Source: a virus
Strand: one strand, 5' to 3'
Length of the DNA: 64,000 nucleotides
Virus record (IMG/VR): IMGVR_UViG_3300032046_000018
Span: 1 to 64,000 of that record
The notes under the pieces were generated by a model. That model searched no databases. It was given only the letters and a program-made list of their open reading frames with translations, and had not been told where the DNA came from. Shown in pieces: positions 50,009 to 59,778 of the stretch (position 1 is its first letter; each line of letters starts with the position of its first letter). Position numbers and translations under genes: made by a program.

Positions 50009-51654
50009 TATTCAGCCTTCGTTTTCGATGTATTAGAATTTGACCCACCCATGACCCCTCCAAACGCACCAGGAACGTAAAGCTGCGAGCAGAACACGCT
50101 GGCGAGACTGTGCGTGTGATCGGCAAGCGCCACCATTTTTGCTGCATTTTCCCCGAGATTGATGTGAGTTCCTTCGACATTGATGATCGTGCCCTTCACC
50201 GTCACGCTGCCATCATTTTCTATCTTGATGTACGTTCCAGATTCCGGCGTCGTGTCAGGCTTTGTCGTCGCAGCCGCCGGGGTGGCGGCCTCAATTTTAA
50301 CCGTAGCGGACCGTAGCAACCACGTGGCATTCGCCTTATCAAAGTAAATGTATCCATCTTCTAACCTAAGAAGAAAGTCATCATCTTCCTTCTCGGGTAC
50401 TTGTTGCTTGTCCTTCCCCTCTTTCCATGTCATCGGGCCAATGTAACCATGATTATGATGCTCATTCGGGGAGAATATGAGAGCCCGTGACTTGGTTGTC
50501 TTGGGGAACAAGAGGCCCACGCCATCCCCTGCGAATGGCGTCGTTTTCGTGAGTGGTAACATTTTTATCTCATCACTAAAGTCCCACGCACCAGAATCCT
50601 GCTTGCTGCTATCAGAGGGAGCGACGAGCGCTTGATATCTACCATGCACGTGATCCTTGTCGCTCATGCCATCTCGCTGGCTCACGTCCCCTACTTTTAT
50701 CAGGTCTCCTACTTCCGGGAATGATGAGTGAATATCCTCGTCCTCCAGGACCGCCAGGAGGAGATCATCACACAACACGTCGGCCCTTAGTAGTTTCACG
50801 TGATTCTCCCGCTCGCCATCACCACGTGCATAGTACGACCCTTTCACGACCTTCCACAACCAGCCATCAGCCATGGCAGCGAGTGACCCAGGGAGCGCGT
50901 ACAATGCACCCGGTATCACCGCGTCATACACCACCTTTGCGTCACCGCCCCCACCTGGGATGGCGTACTTCACGTGCCTCCCCGCGCCCGCGAGCCTTCC
51001 AAGTCCTTCAGTGTCGAGTTCCTCATCAGATGGGCTTGGCGATCCAATGTACAAGTCATTTCCGAATGGCGAGTAATAATACTCGAGTTCTAACTCGTGA
51101 GCTATCCTGTTGATGATGAATGCGACGGTCTGGTTGAAGCTGAAGATGTAATCGAACGCCTTGCTAACTTTATCTTTATTATAGTGCACCGTGAACTTGT
51201 CTGGTAATCCATTGGCATCCATGGCCGCCCGCATGAGCTTTGATATTGCTTCGCCATAGTCCTTCGATTTTCCTAGGTCAATGGTTCCGTTGTACTCGCA
51301 ATGTCGCATCCAGTAATAAAGAGGGGCTTCCCCGGTTATCTCCAATCTCCAGTTCTCGTCTCCAAGCGTGTCCTTGTACCTGACATTTGATATGATAAAA
51401 ATCAACGTCCCGTTCTTTATGCCGTGCACCACGACGCTGATCGGGTCCCCTATCTGAGGGATGGATTTTTTCGTGGTTATCGGGTCTATCACGTGGATGC
51501 ATGCTTCGCAATACGTTCCATCAATCCCAAATGACGAGAACACCTGCATCTCATTATCGTCATTGCTAATGATGGCTTTCCCAATTACCTCTCCATCCAC
51601 ATCCCTCATGGGGATGATGAACGTGAGAGCAGTGGTGAACTCGTTGGTAGGCAT
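50008..51654 (-). CDS. baseplate hub/spike protein (VgrG/gp5-gp27-like)
   Basis: A 548-residue protein. The N-terminal part resembles the gpD/gp27 hub (HVIDPITTKKSIPQIGDPIS, then LYYWMRHCEYNG). An OB-like segment (EVGDLIKVGDVSQRDG) leads to a C-terminal spike with repeats such as GTYIKIENDGSVTVKGTIIN and ADHTHS, as in VgrG/gpV spikes. It pierces the cell envelope. ATG 51654 taken; TTG 51660 is upstream. Confidence 0.72.
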   Translation of the reverse strand: MPTNEFTTALTFIIPMRDVDGEVIGKAIISNDDNEMQVFSSFGIDGTYCEACIHVIDPITTKKSIPQIGDPISVVVHGIKNGTLIFIISNVRYKDTLGDENWRLEITGEAPLYYWMRHCEYNGTIDLGKSKDYGEAISKLMRAAMDANGLPDKFTVHYNKDKVSKAFDYIFSFNQTVAFIINRIAHELELEYYYSPFGNDLYIGSPSPSDEELDTEGLGRLAGAGRHVKYAIPGGGGDAKVVYDAVIPGALYALPGSLAAMADGWLWKVVKGSYYARGDGERENHVKLLRADVLCDDLLLAVLEDEDIHSSFPEVGDLIKVGDVSQRDGMSDKDHVHGRYQALVAPSDSSKQDSGAWDFSDEIKMLPLTKTTPFAGDGVGLLFPKTTKSRALIFSPNEHHNHGYIGPMTWKEGKDKQQVPEKEDDDFLLRLEDGYIYFDKANATWLLRSATVKIEAATPAAATTKPDTTPESGTYIKIENDGSVTVKGTIINVEGTHINLGENAAKMVALADHTHSLASVFCSQLYVPGAFGGVMGGSNSNTSKTKAE

Positions 51655-51656
51655 TT

Positions 51657-53693
51657 TCAAACCCCCAATAACGGGTAGAAGAAAAACCCGAGCACGTGGT
51701 AATATTCTCCAGCCAACTCGATTGACTTGAAGTAGAAGTATATCTCGTCCTTGACCGGCTTGTTAACATGTATCATGTAGTCATCGGGATTCATCAACCA
51801 TGATGGGCGTGCTGATGTCCCCATGAAATACGTGAGCCCTGGCTGCACCGGAAACTCCGACCCGCTCGACCCTGCCATGTAGATGGTGAGCTGCTCGCCC
51901 GCGATGTTCTGCTGCAAGTCCACCCGGAACGAGCATTTCACCGGTGTCTCGAACTCGAGCTCGCCATTGTATGGCACGGCCCCTGTTATCTTGAACAGCC
52001 TACATCCACAATAAATGGTTTGCTCCATGTCGAACTGCTTGTTCACGGGAGTTGCAGCGAGAATGTCGATGATATCATCAACTGTATTATCCTCGCCCAT
52101 GAAATCAAGAAAATCCTTCCATTTCACGAGTGGCGTGTTGTATTCCGTCACGCCCGTCTTTCCATTAAGCGTGGTACTTGCCAGTGATGGGTCCTGGTTG
52201 AATGCTGCGACTTGCGTGAATGACGTGCTCGATGCGCTTCCATGATTGATTGATGGTGCCTGATGTGGTGCGGTTGGAACCGATTCATCATCATCCTCTA
52301 TGACATGGGCAAGTATTGGTGGTTCGCTTGATATCCCGGTGATCTTTCGCCCTGCGGCACCTGCATTCGCAGTGCCAAATCCAACAGCACTCAGCATCCT
52401 TCCCATTATCGGATCGGTAGCGAATGGTGATGGGCTGAAGATCATGTTTAATGCCGTGCCCACGGCCCTCCATCCACCATTTATCCACAGTGAAACGGCG
52501 CCCGCGTTAATAATGTCATCTGGATTAACCCCGACAACCTGCCACTTCGTGAGCCCCTCCCCGGCCGAATACCTGGTTCTTGATGATTCTTGAACGAGGT
52601 TCGGGGACCCCGATCTCGCGGCGCCGACCTTATCCATGAGATCAAATTTCTGCCTCTGGACATCTGCGATTTCAGTAACCTTGGACGCCGTGAGCTTCTT
52701 TGACAATCCCTGCAATAACAAGAGCTTTGTCATTTTAGCATCCAGTTTAGCGCCTTGCTTGAGCATTTTATCTATCCCGGCCTTGTCCTTGCTAACTACT
52801 TTTTTGTTGTCAGCGCCTGGGACGGATTCCTTCCCTGCAAGCTTATACAGGTATCTCGTTTTCACCGGTTGCTCGGTGTACTTCCTGAGAAGCATGTCCA
52901 CCTCTATCTCGCCTTTCGCCATGCCATGTCGCTCGGTCCTGAGGAGGTGCTCGATGTACATCCTTGGATAAATTTCATTCTTCGTGATCACGTTAAACGT
53001 GCGTCTTTTTGTAATGAGTTCCCAATCATCATTCTCCACGTCCTGCCCAATGGTGTTCTTGTGTGTCGTCACCTGGCTGGATTCCGCCCCGACAAGGTCA
53101 ACTTCAGCATTCTGTGTCATGTCAAATTTCGTGTCATTCGGGAGCTCCATCGACCCTCCAGACGCCATTTCCTGGTTGAACGTTCCCTGTGTCGCCACGT
53201 CCGAAACTTGCCCGAATCGCATGGTCATGCTGGTCGGCCCTGTTATCGCAGGAATAGCACTGGCAAGCGCCCCTCCAGGGAGATTAGGAAAACTCCCAAT
53301 AGTATTGAAATTTTGTTTTTCAGTGTACTCCGATCCACTGTAATAGTACATCTCGAGTATCTGCAGGTATATCGGCGCAATTGGGCCAACGAGTGAAAAC
53401 TTGATGATGAGCGTGTCCCCGATACTCTTGTTAAACGCCAGCAAGTGGCCGTTTATCCCCCTGAACCGGAGATTCTTTCCAGACTTTCCAGTCTCCAGGT
53501 CTGTCACCAGGTACAATGGAAATATCCCGAGTAACACGTCCGGCACGATACCAACTAATCCCAGTGCCTCATACTCGAGCATTTGCGGTCCAAGGTCGTT
53601 GACCAATTTAAGGAGTTCAACATTAGATGCCTTGTTAAGCTTGTACACGCTCCCGGCATTCGCCAGGCTGCTTGCAATGTTTATCCCCATCAT
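51657..53693 (-). CDS. large tail protein between tape measure and hub
   Basis: A 678-residue protein, rich in Gly, Ala and Ser, with beta segments and an N-terminal region GLVGIVPDVLLGIFPLYLVT. The place directly after the tape measure gene corresponds to baseplate hub or tail-tip proteins that bind the tape measure. No motif is diagnostic. Its ATG overlaps the tape-measure stop by four bases. Confidence 0.6.
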   Translation of the reverse strand: MMGINIASSLANAGSVYKLNKASNVELLKLVNDLGPQMLEYEALGLVGIVPDVLLGIFPLYLVTDLETGKSGKNLRFRGINGHLLAFNKSIGDTLIIKFSLVGPIAPIYLQILEMYYYSGSEYTEKQNFNTIGSFPNLPGGALASAIPAITGPTSMTMRFGQVSDVATQGTFNQEMASGGSMELPNDTKFDMTQNAEVDLVGAESSQVTTHKNTIGQDVENDDWELITKRRTFNVITKNEIYPRMYIEHLLRTERHGMAKGEIEVDMLLRKYTEQPVKTRYLYKLAGKESVPGADNKKVVSKDKAGIDKMLKQGAKLDAKMTKLLLLQGLSKKLTASKVTEIADVQRQKFDLMDKVGAARSGSPNLVQESSRTRYSAGEGLTKWQVVGVNPDDIINAGAVSLWINGGWRAVGTALNMIFSPSPFATDPIMGRMLSAVGFGTANAGAAGRKITGISSEPPILAHVIEDDDESVPTAPHQAPSINHGSASSTSFTQVAAFNQDPSLASTTLNGKTGVTEYNTPLVKWKDFLDFMGEDNTVDDIIDILAATPVNKQFDMEQTIYCGCRLFKITGAVPYNGELEFETPVKCSFRVDLQQNIAGEQLTIYMAGSSGSEFPVQPGLTYFMGTSARPSWLMNPDDYMIHVNKPVKDEIYFYFKSIELAGEYYHVLGFFFYPLLGV

Positions 53694-54823
53694 CCATGCC
53701 TCTGTCTGCCTATTTCTTCAATCGCTGAACGTTTCTTGACGCTTCCACCACCCGTGGAAGGAGCCTCCTCGCCACTGGACGCATCTGCGCTTCCGATGAT
53801 CGGCGCTGGCTGTTTCGAGGTCGCAGTGGCCGCTGCATTCTTTCGATATGCTGACATGAGATCGCCGACCCTGCCCTTGAGCTTGTCAAACTTTTCGCCG
53901 AGCCCATCAGTACTCTTGAATATATTGTCCACCTTATCCCTCATGTCTCCAAATCTATCCGTGAACAATTTCCACTCGCTCGAGAAAAACAGGTCGATCT
54001 TCCCAAGAGCCGTGTCGGTATCCCTATCAAATTTACTCCGTCTGCCTGATGTTACTGCAGGCTGGGTCTGCTGCTGCTGGGGCAACACCTTCAGAAGCTC
54101 ATCAACGATTTTCTGCGCCAATGCAGCCTCATCAATCCCAGCTTGTACTTGCGATAGAGGTACATTTATTTTTTTAATGGCTGACTCTATCGCGGTCATT
54201 ACATTTAGTCCTGCTCGAGTTGCTCTCTCCGATTCAGCCTGAACACGAGAAACCTCACCAGCGAGCGTCGTTATTGGCTCCCGGAACGCGTCTGCGACCG
54301 CTAACGTTACCGTGGTTTGTATATCAGGGCCCTGCGTTCCTCCAGCAGTGGCCTCCTGGCGGGTTGTTGCCATTTCCCCGAGTGCTGATTGCATCCCGAT
54401 GAGGCCCCTCGCCTGTGCCACGATTTCAGTAATTTTTTGTGACACCGCTTCGAGTGACGTGTTCCCCTTTATCTCATCTATCGCTGCACTAATATGGCTC
54501 GTCGCTACTCGTATCCCACCGACGATCCCCCCAATTTCAGCACGCATCTCGGCGATCCCGTCCCTGGCAGCCTCATCAATCCCCTTCCATTGATTAAAAG
54601 TTTGTTGGAAGGCTTGCGAGAATACCTCCAATAAACCCTGCATTTGTGGCGCATTCGCGTTAACCTGTGCAACCTTTGCGCCAAGAACCCCGGCGCTCTT
54701 TGATGCTACCTCGATTGCCGATATCACGGCGCCAGACATCGCCTCCACGTCATGCATGAGCTTCGCTGCCTCCTTGAGGCTTCCCACGTCACTGATACCG
54801 ATTCGCACCGAGATGTCGTCCAA
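53690..54823 (-). CDS. tape measure protein (short)
   Basis: A 377-residue, almost wholly helical, Ala/Gln/Thr-rich protein (AMSGAVISAIEVASKSAGVL, QQQQTQPAV), without strong transmembrane segments. Located after the tail chaperone candidate and before the tail tip genes, as tape measures are. At about 0.15 nm per residue it would set a tail of some 55-60 nm, short for a contractile tail. TTG start at 54823. Confidence 0.7.
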   Translation of the reverse strand: MDDISVRIGISDVGSLKEAAKLMHDVEAMSGAVISAIEVASKSAGVLGAKVAQVNANAPQMQGLLEVFSQAFQQTFNQWKGIDEAARDGIAEMRAEIGGIVGGIRVATSHISAAIDEIKGNTSLEAVSQKITEIVAQARGLIGMQSALGEMATTRQEATAGGTQGPDIQTTVTLAVADAFREPITTLAGEVSRVQAESERATRAGLNVMTAIESAIKKINVPLSQVQAGIDEAALAQKIVDELLKVLPQQQQTQPAVTSGRRSKFDRDTDTALGKIDLFFSSEWKLFTDRFGDMRDKVDNIFKSTDGLGEKFDKLKGRVGDLMSAYRKNAAATATSKQPAPIIGSADASSGEEAPSTGGGSVKKRSAIEEIGRQRHG

Positions 54824-54828
54824 GCTCG

Positions 54829-55527
54829 TTATTGTTCACCTTTTTTGATGGCGTCCAGCTTGGCAATTATGTCAAGCTGTGCGTTGTCATAACTAAATTC
54901 AGGCCTGAAATGAACCTTCCGCATCGCTTCCTCGACGGTGGATGAAATCTCCGACTTCCATTCACCGGTGTACTTGTCCAGGCTCGTCGAAAGGAACTTC
55001 AACTGGAGTTCCGTCACGTCTCCTAGATTCTCGAGTAATGGTATATCCAATTTCCACGTTGCCATTCCAAGGGTCTTTCCATCGGCAGTTTCGAGGAAGC
55101 TGTCCATCCTATCTCCAGGAGAAGTGCTTAGTTCAAGGATTTCAGTAGCGAATGCGTCTACCTCTAAGGCGCATGCGTCTTCTCGCATGGCGTGTATCCC
55201 GAGAGGTAAGCCATCTTGCTCCTGCCTCCATCGAGGTGGTTGGAAATCCTTTACCGCGTGGTACACGATCCACGAGTTAATGATCGACCGGATCGAGTTT
55301 ATCTCCATGGCGAGTTCAACTGTTTGAATAGGTGTTATCTTGTCACCCATGCGATGCATGGTGATAAAATTAACGGCGTCGATGGACCTGCCTTTAAACG
55401 CCTTTTGGTAGCAGTCCTCGACCTCCTTGAGCGTGAGGGGGCGATATTCTATTGCCCCATAATATTTAGAATAAAAAAATGCACGGGTTTTGATACCCCG
55501 CAAGATGGCGTCTATGAGATCGACCAT
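54829..55527 (-). CDS. tail assembly chaperone candidate
   Basis: A 232-residue protein beginning MVDLIDAILRGIKTRAFFYS with LTLKEVEDCYQKAFKG and ending in a helical charged region. It lies between tube and tape measure, the usual site of tail assembly chaperones (gpE/gpG), but no frameshift product is evident. The open frame upstream of ATG 55527 overlaps the tube gene and is ignored. Confidence 0.55.
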   Translation of the reverse strand: MVDLIDAILRGIKTRAFFYSKYYGAIEYRPLTLKEVEDCYQKAFKGRSIDAVNFITMHRMGDKITPIQTVELAMEINSIRSIINSWIVYHAVKDFQPPRWRQEQDGLPLGIHAMREDACALEVDAFATEILELSTSPGDRMDSFLETADGKTLGMATWKLDIPLLENLGDVTELQLKFLSTSLDKYTGEWKSEISSTVEEAMRKVHFRPEFSYDNAQLDIIAKLDAIKKGEQ

Positions 55528-55532
55528 TGATC

Positions 55533-56078
55533 TCACGTCGATTCTTTCGCTTCTGATGGAACGCTTGGTGGTGATACAAATTTCCCATCGCCGATTACCA
55601 TGTATCCCGTGCCTGTCACGTATCCATAGTTCATCCACGTGAACGGAAATGTCCGCATCGGCAAATCATTGTCCCATCGCTCGTCCATCGGGTCTATCTT
55701 GCATCCGAATAATGCCCGCTGCCCGTAGATGAGCTGGCCCTGGCCAGCGTTCTGATCGCCAGGTATCTCGTCGAGATAGATGTCGAAAAACTCGTCGAAC
55801 TGGGCGAGCCAATTTAGCATGGCGAATGCTTGCTCGGTCTGCGCTACCATGAGACGGCCAGACTGGCTTTCATTGCGCTTGGTGACCATCACCTGATTCC
55901 ACACCGACAATCCACCACGCAGGTCGTGGTTGTAGCCAATCCCGTTAATCTCCAGGCCGTCGCACACCGCCACGATGGTGGAGCCTTCCGAACCGGAGCC
56001 ACCATCCTTCACTGACTTGTACGAGATGGTGATCTTCATCCGGTCGTTCCATGATTTTTTTGCTGTCTCTGTTGGCAT
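55533..56078 (-). CDS. tail tube protein
   Basis: A 181-residue protein. The core (VCDGLEINGIGYNHDLRGGL, KRNESQSGRLMVAQTEQAFA, FDIYLDEI) fits the beta-barrel tube proteins located next to the sheath. ATG 56078 directly follows the sheath stop and has GGTGAT at good distance; GTG 56090 overlaps the sheath gene. Confidence 0.7.
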   Translation of the reverse strand: MPTETAKKSWNDRMKITISYKSVKDGGSGSEGSTIVAVCDGLEINGIGYNHDLRGGLSVWNQVMVTKRNESQSGRLMVAQTEQAFAMLNWLAQFDEFFDIYLDEIPGDQNAGQGQLIYGQRALFGCKIDPMDERWDNDLPMRTFPFTWMNYGYVTGTGYMVIGDGKFVSPPSVPSEAKEST

Positions 56079-56079
56079 G

Positions 56080-57621
56080 TTAGATATCACCTAGCGCGCT
56101 GATCACGATTGTTTCGGGGTTTGGACCCCACAGGTATGTTACTTCAATGTTGTCGACTATGGCGCTGTCCTGCGCCGCCGTCACGATTGTCTGGTCCTCC
56201 ACGGTCCGTTTTCCGACCGGGATGGCGAGGTACTCCTCTATCGGGATGGACATGGAGACGAGTCCATCGCACAGGCCTTTTTGCTCGCATTCCGTGATGG
56301 TCGCGGCGATGACCGACTTGATACGCCGGATTCCTCCGATGTCATAGTGCAGGTCTGGTGAAAGCACCAACTGCAAGAGAGCCGCCAGGAGCGCGTGTTT
56401 TATCTGGTACAAGCACCGGACATTATTGATGGTCTTTCGGCGCCCGACGCCAAACGTGTACCCGAAATTCAGGAAGGGCAGTTGCCCCCTCAGATTTTGT
56501 ATCTTGGACCATGTCATTATCTGCGCAACCTGGTACGCCCTGAGAATGGATTCGTTCTCCTCTGGTGTTACCGCTAGTTGTGGCGTGTATCCGGTGAGCG
56601 TGTTGCGGATTTTCGTGTTGCGCACGGCCGCAGCAATCATGGCACTCGTATCCCGTTCACCAAAATATCCACTGGTTGCCAGGGTTTGCTTTTCTCCTGC
56701 CACCATGACATTTTGATTCGCCCCGAGTTCATTCGCTTTGAAATCCGCGAAATACTCGGAATACGACCCACCATACTTGCCGGTCGCGTCCGTGAGCGCG
56801 GCATTCGCCGGAAGCCCACAGCATAGCTGCCGATACCATCCACTGTTCGTTCTCGATGTGCAATGCGCCAGTGCTATTTTCATGTCATCAATGAACGACG
56901 TTCCACCATAAATGCCCTGCGCGCTGGATGCACCACTCATTTTCCCTGGATCATACGCCAAGCACAAGAGCTGCACGTCCTGGTTGTTGAATATCTTGAG
57001 TGCCTCGGATGTCGTCGCCGTCGTGTAGCTAATGAGTACCGTGTCGGTTGCCAGGTTTACTGCTTGCTCCACGGAGCCACCATTTCCCGGATACCCGGCC
57101 TTGAACGTGATCTTGCCCGTGTACTTCCCGGTTTCATCCTGCTCAGCCGTATATCTGGGAGCATCTTGTGACACTGTCTCATCCACGCCGCCATTCCCGG
57201 CGTGATAATGAACCTTCACGCCAGTAACGGCCGTCACCGGAGACGTTACCGTTTTCCATTCCTTCACGCCGCCAGCAGGTATTGCCGTTTGATCGGTGTA
57301 TGTCCCGCCTGCTTCCCCGCCGAACCTGTAGAAAAACACGGTTGCTGGGTCTGCCCCGCTTTTCAGCTCTCCGAAATACGTCGTCATCCACTTGTATAAC
57401 GCCGTGTTTCCTGGCGTTGTACTGTAGAGGGCGTTGAAATCCTCGAGCTTTCCAATCTTGTAACCCTGCCAATTTGCAGGGTCAATGCGAACACCACTCG
57501 CCGAGAGGAAGTAGGCATCGTTGGCAGCGTCATATCCAACAACCGCCACGTTCGCTTTCCCGATCGGCACCCGTGCCGGGATTGGTGTCCGCTCGCTCAC
57601 CCGCACGTACATGTCTGCCAT
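56080..57621 (-). CDS. tail sheath protein
   Basis: A 513-residue contractile sheath protein. The N-terminal strand (VRVSERTPIPARVPIGKANV), GKLEDFNALYSTTPGNTALY and the C-terminal block (FGVGRRKTINNVRCLYQIKH, then LLQLVLSPDLHYDIGGIRRI and GLCDGLVSMSIPI) match the family's layout: variable surface domains in the middle, conserved C-terminal lock. It shows that the virion has a contractile tail. Confidence 0.88.
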   Translation of the reverse strand: MADMYVRVSERTPIPARVPIGKANVAVVGYDAANDAYFLSASGVRIDPANWQGYKIGKLEDFNALYSTTPGNTALYKWMTTYFGELKSGADPATVFFYRFGGEAGGTYTDQTAIPAGGVKEWKTVTSPVTAVTGVKVHYHAGNGGVDETVSQDAPRYTAEQDETGKYTGKITFKAGYPGNGGSVEQAVNLATDTVLISYTTATTSEALKIFNNQDVQLLCLAYDPGKMSGASSAQGIYGGTSFIDDMKIALAHCTSRTNSGWYRQLCCGLPANAALTDATGKYGGSYSEYFADFKANELGANQNVMVAGEKQTLATSGYFGERDTSAMIAAAVRNTKIRNTLTGYTPQLAVTPEENESILRAYQVAQIMTWSKIQNLRGQLPFLNFGYTFGVGRRKTINNVRCLYQIKHALLAALLQLVLSPDLHYDIGGIRRIKSVIAATITECEQKGLCDGLVSMSIPIEEYLAIPVGKRTVEDQTIVTAAQDSAIVDNIEVTYLWGPNPETIVISALGDI

Positions 57622-57636
57622 TTGTGTCTATTCCTC

Positions 57637-58266
57637 CTAATCATTCATTACAGTCGTCGGCTCGTCCTCTGATGCATCGACATCTGAAGCCCCAAACTCG
57701 ATGGTCAAGATACTGCCATCCTCGGCTGTCTCTCCGTCAAGCATCTTTGTCCAGTGCCGCTCATATTTTATTTGGAATCTTAGGAGCCGCATTGACTCCG
57801 TTGTACCTTGCACGAACTCCTGATAATCCCTGGTCTCATCCAAGGTAGCGTCGCTTACCGATCCATAATAATCAATGAGTATCCTGTCCCACGATGCCTG
57901 GACACGCTTCACCACCTTGTCAAACATGGCCTTCGTGATATCTCTCGGGTGAAACATCACTGCACCCTTCTTGTACTCCCTGGCGTGCATCCTCAGTTCC
58001 ACGCTCGCCGTGAACGCCCTTGAGAAGTTATGCACGTTAAACTCATCCACGCTCGCCAAGTTACTTATTCCCCCATAACCAGGGGAGTGATCATAAATCG
58101 CCACCACCACGGTTGGCACTTCCTCGTCAGCGAACTCGTTCCCCGGGAAGCTGTGGATCGTGAATGACTTGGTCTTCGTTACCCCCTTGTCATTCTTTCC
58201 AGTCACGGTAAAAGAGAGACTGTTCAAATCATCGACCAATCTCTCGAAGCACACCTCATCGAGCAA
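57637..58266 (-). CDS. neck/tail-terminator-type protein
   Basis: A 209-residue protein with an alpha/beta centre (TVVVAIYDHSPGYGG, ASVELRMHAREYKKG). Its place directly before the sheath corresponds to tail terminator or neck genes. TTG 58266 is preferred: GGAGGTGGAT is seven bases upstream; GTG 58254 is an alternative. It overlaps the preceding gene's end by 11 bases. Confidence 0.6.
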   Translation of the reverse strand: MLDEVCFERLVDDLNSLSFTVTGKNDKGVTKTKSFTIHSFPGNEFADEEVPTVVVAIYDHSPGYGGISNLASVDEFNVHNFSRAFTASVELRMHAREYKKGAVMFHPRDITKAMFDKVVKRVQASWDRILIDYYGSVSDATLDETRDYQEFVQGTTESMRLLRFQIKYERHWTKMLDGETAEDGSILTIEFGASDVDASEDEPTTVMND

Positions 58267-59236
58267 CGCAATCCACCTCCACGTTATCCAATTCAATGGT
58301 CGCACCACTTGCCGCGATACCACAAGTGAGTAGATGCTTGATAAGCACGGTGAAGCCAGAAATGTCGACATCACTGATCACTTCCTCTCCATTGATCTCG
58401 ACCGAGCCGAGCCCCTTCGAGCCGACGGCTTTCACGTGTACCCAAGATGAAGCAGTGATTGTTTTCGTGAACAGAGTTCCCGTGAAGTCCGTGATGGATA
58501 AAACTCCACCTGTGTTCACCACCAACAAGTAGAGAAGGACATTGCTGCCTAAATCTATAAGGTCAGTTATTTCGCCTAATATGAACCTTGCCACGTTTCC
58601 AGTGGCAAGCGTTCCAGTGATCTTGAAATCAAATTCAATAGTAATTGCCGGTCCTTCGCATTCATCGAGGACGTTGATGGCAACTTGTGAATATTTCGTC
58701 GCGGCACTCGTCATGGCCACCACGTTGGTAGTACCGTCAATTGCTACCGCTGCGGTGGTGCCAGTTGGTACCGTTACCGTGCAGCTCTCTGGCGCCTGGC
58801 CCACGGTATCATCTTCAAAGTCCCACTCGTGTATAAACGTGGGATAGTCATCCCTGGTGCGTTCCGTGAACAGCCTGACGATCCGCTCCCGTCCGAGCGG
58901 TTCCATGGCCGTTACCTTGTGCACCTGGCCAGCATGGAACACCCGCAAGTACTTCTCGTCCGCGAGTGTTATGCCGATAGCGTCGAGATCGCTCTTCACG
59001 ATTTGGAACTCTCTCGAACCGTTAAATCTAACACCATCCTCACCAGGGTTCATGTTTCTCGTTCCTCGCCCCCTCAAACTTAATCCCCTAACAACAGCAA
59101 TGATGTTCGAGAGCGTGGAAACGTGTTTTCCTCCAGCTCGCCGTTCTGCTACCCCTTGTTTCTCGATGATGATGGGGTCCCCGGCATTTCGTTCTCCATT
59201 GAACTGGATCAGCGTGAAGTCGGTGAGCATGCCCAT
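58256..59236 (-). CDS. virion neck-region protein with lectin-like domain
   Basis: A 326-residue protein. Residues about 1-110 are beta-rich (TLIQFNGERNAGDPIIIEKQ); residues 130-320 look like a concanavalin/LamG jelly roll (ITIEFDFKITGTLATGNVAR, TASSWVHVKAVG, GSVEINGEEVISDVDI). A lectin domain between connector and tail genes is unusual and may decorate the head-tail joint. ATG 59236 chosen. Confidence 0.6.
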   Translation of the reverse strand: MGMLTDFTLIQFNGERNAGDPIIIEKQGVAERRAGGKHVSTLSNIIAVVRGLSLRGRGTRNMNPGEDGVRFNGSREFQIVKSDLDAIGITLADEKYLRVFHAGQVHKVTAMEPLGRERIVRLFTERTRDDYPTFIHEWDFEDDTVGQAPESCTVTVPTGTTAAVAIDGTTNVVAMTSAATKYSQVAINVLDECEGPAITIEFDFKITGTLATGNVARFILGEITDLIDLGSNVLLYLLVVNTGGVLSITDFTGTLFTKTITASSWVHVKAVGSKGLGSVEINGEEVISDVDISGFTVLIKHLLTCGIAASGATIELDNVEVDCVAR

Positions 59237-59766
59237 TATGATAACGTCCCTCCAGAAGTGTATATTTCCCACCGGTTCGTGGAAAGATCAAATCTCGCCG
59301 ACCTGCTACCAAATGCAACCTCATCCGGCTTGTTTAGCCTGAATTGCGACATTTTCCACTTCCTGACGAGGTCTGCCGCCATCATCCTATACGAATCATG
59401 CGGGAGAAGCTCGTAGAAACCCGGGGCGTTCCCCTGCGCAAAAAAGAACATTGGTGACCACCGCTGGTACTTGGTGGTCACGTCTCCTACCTGTTGCTCT
59501 GCTACATCACCAGTGTTCCAGTGATATTGGCCTCGCTGGGATATGAGTTCAAGATACATGGCCATCCCCGACCCCCAAATATAAAACTTGGGGTCCGCGA
59601 GGTCAGCAAGAGAAGAAAAATTAATATTGCCACCCTCCTCAACGAGGCCACAAATCCGCCCGGTGACAAGCTTGGTCAGTACGGATGGAAGGTGACTGGA
59701 CGTTAACCCGAGTCCAGCGTACTCGAGCCACTCGAGTACCTCCTCGATTGTTGGGATGGTGGCCAT
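59236..59766 (-). CDS. head-tail connector candidate
   Basis: A 176-residue, helical N-terminal (IEEVLEWLEYAGLGLTS) and mixed C-terminal protein directly after the major capsid candidate, the usual position of the head completion/connector protein. No motif is diagnostic. Confidence 0.55.
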   Translation of the reverse strand: MATIPTIEEVLEWLEYAGLGLTSSHLPSVLTKLVTGRICGLVEEGGNINFSSLADLADPKFYIWGSGMAMYLELISQRGQYHWNTGDVAEQQVGDVTTKYQRWSPMFFFAQGNAPGFYELLPHDSYRMMAADLVRKWKMSQFRLNKPDEVAFGSRSARFDLSTNRWEIYTSGGTLS

Positions 59767-59778
59767 TTGTCATTCCTC

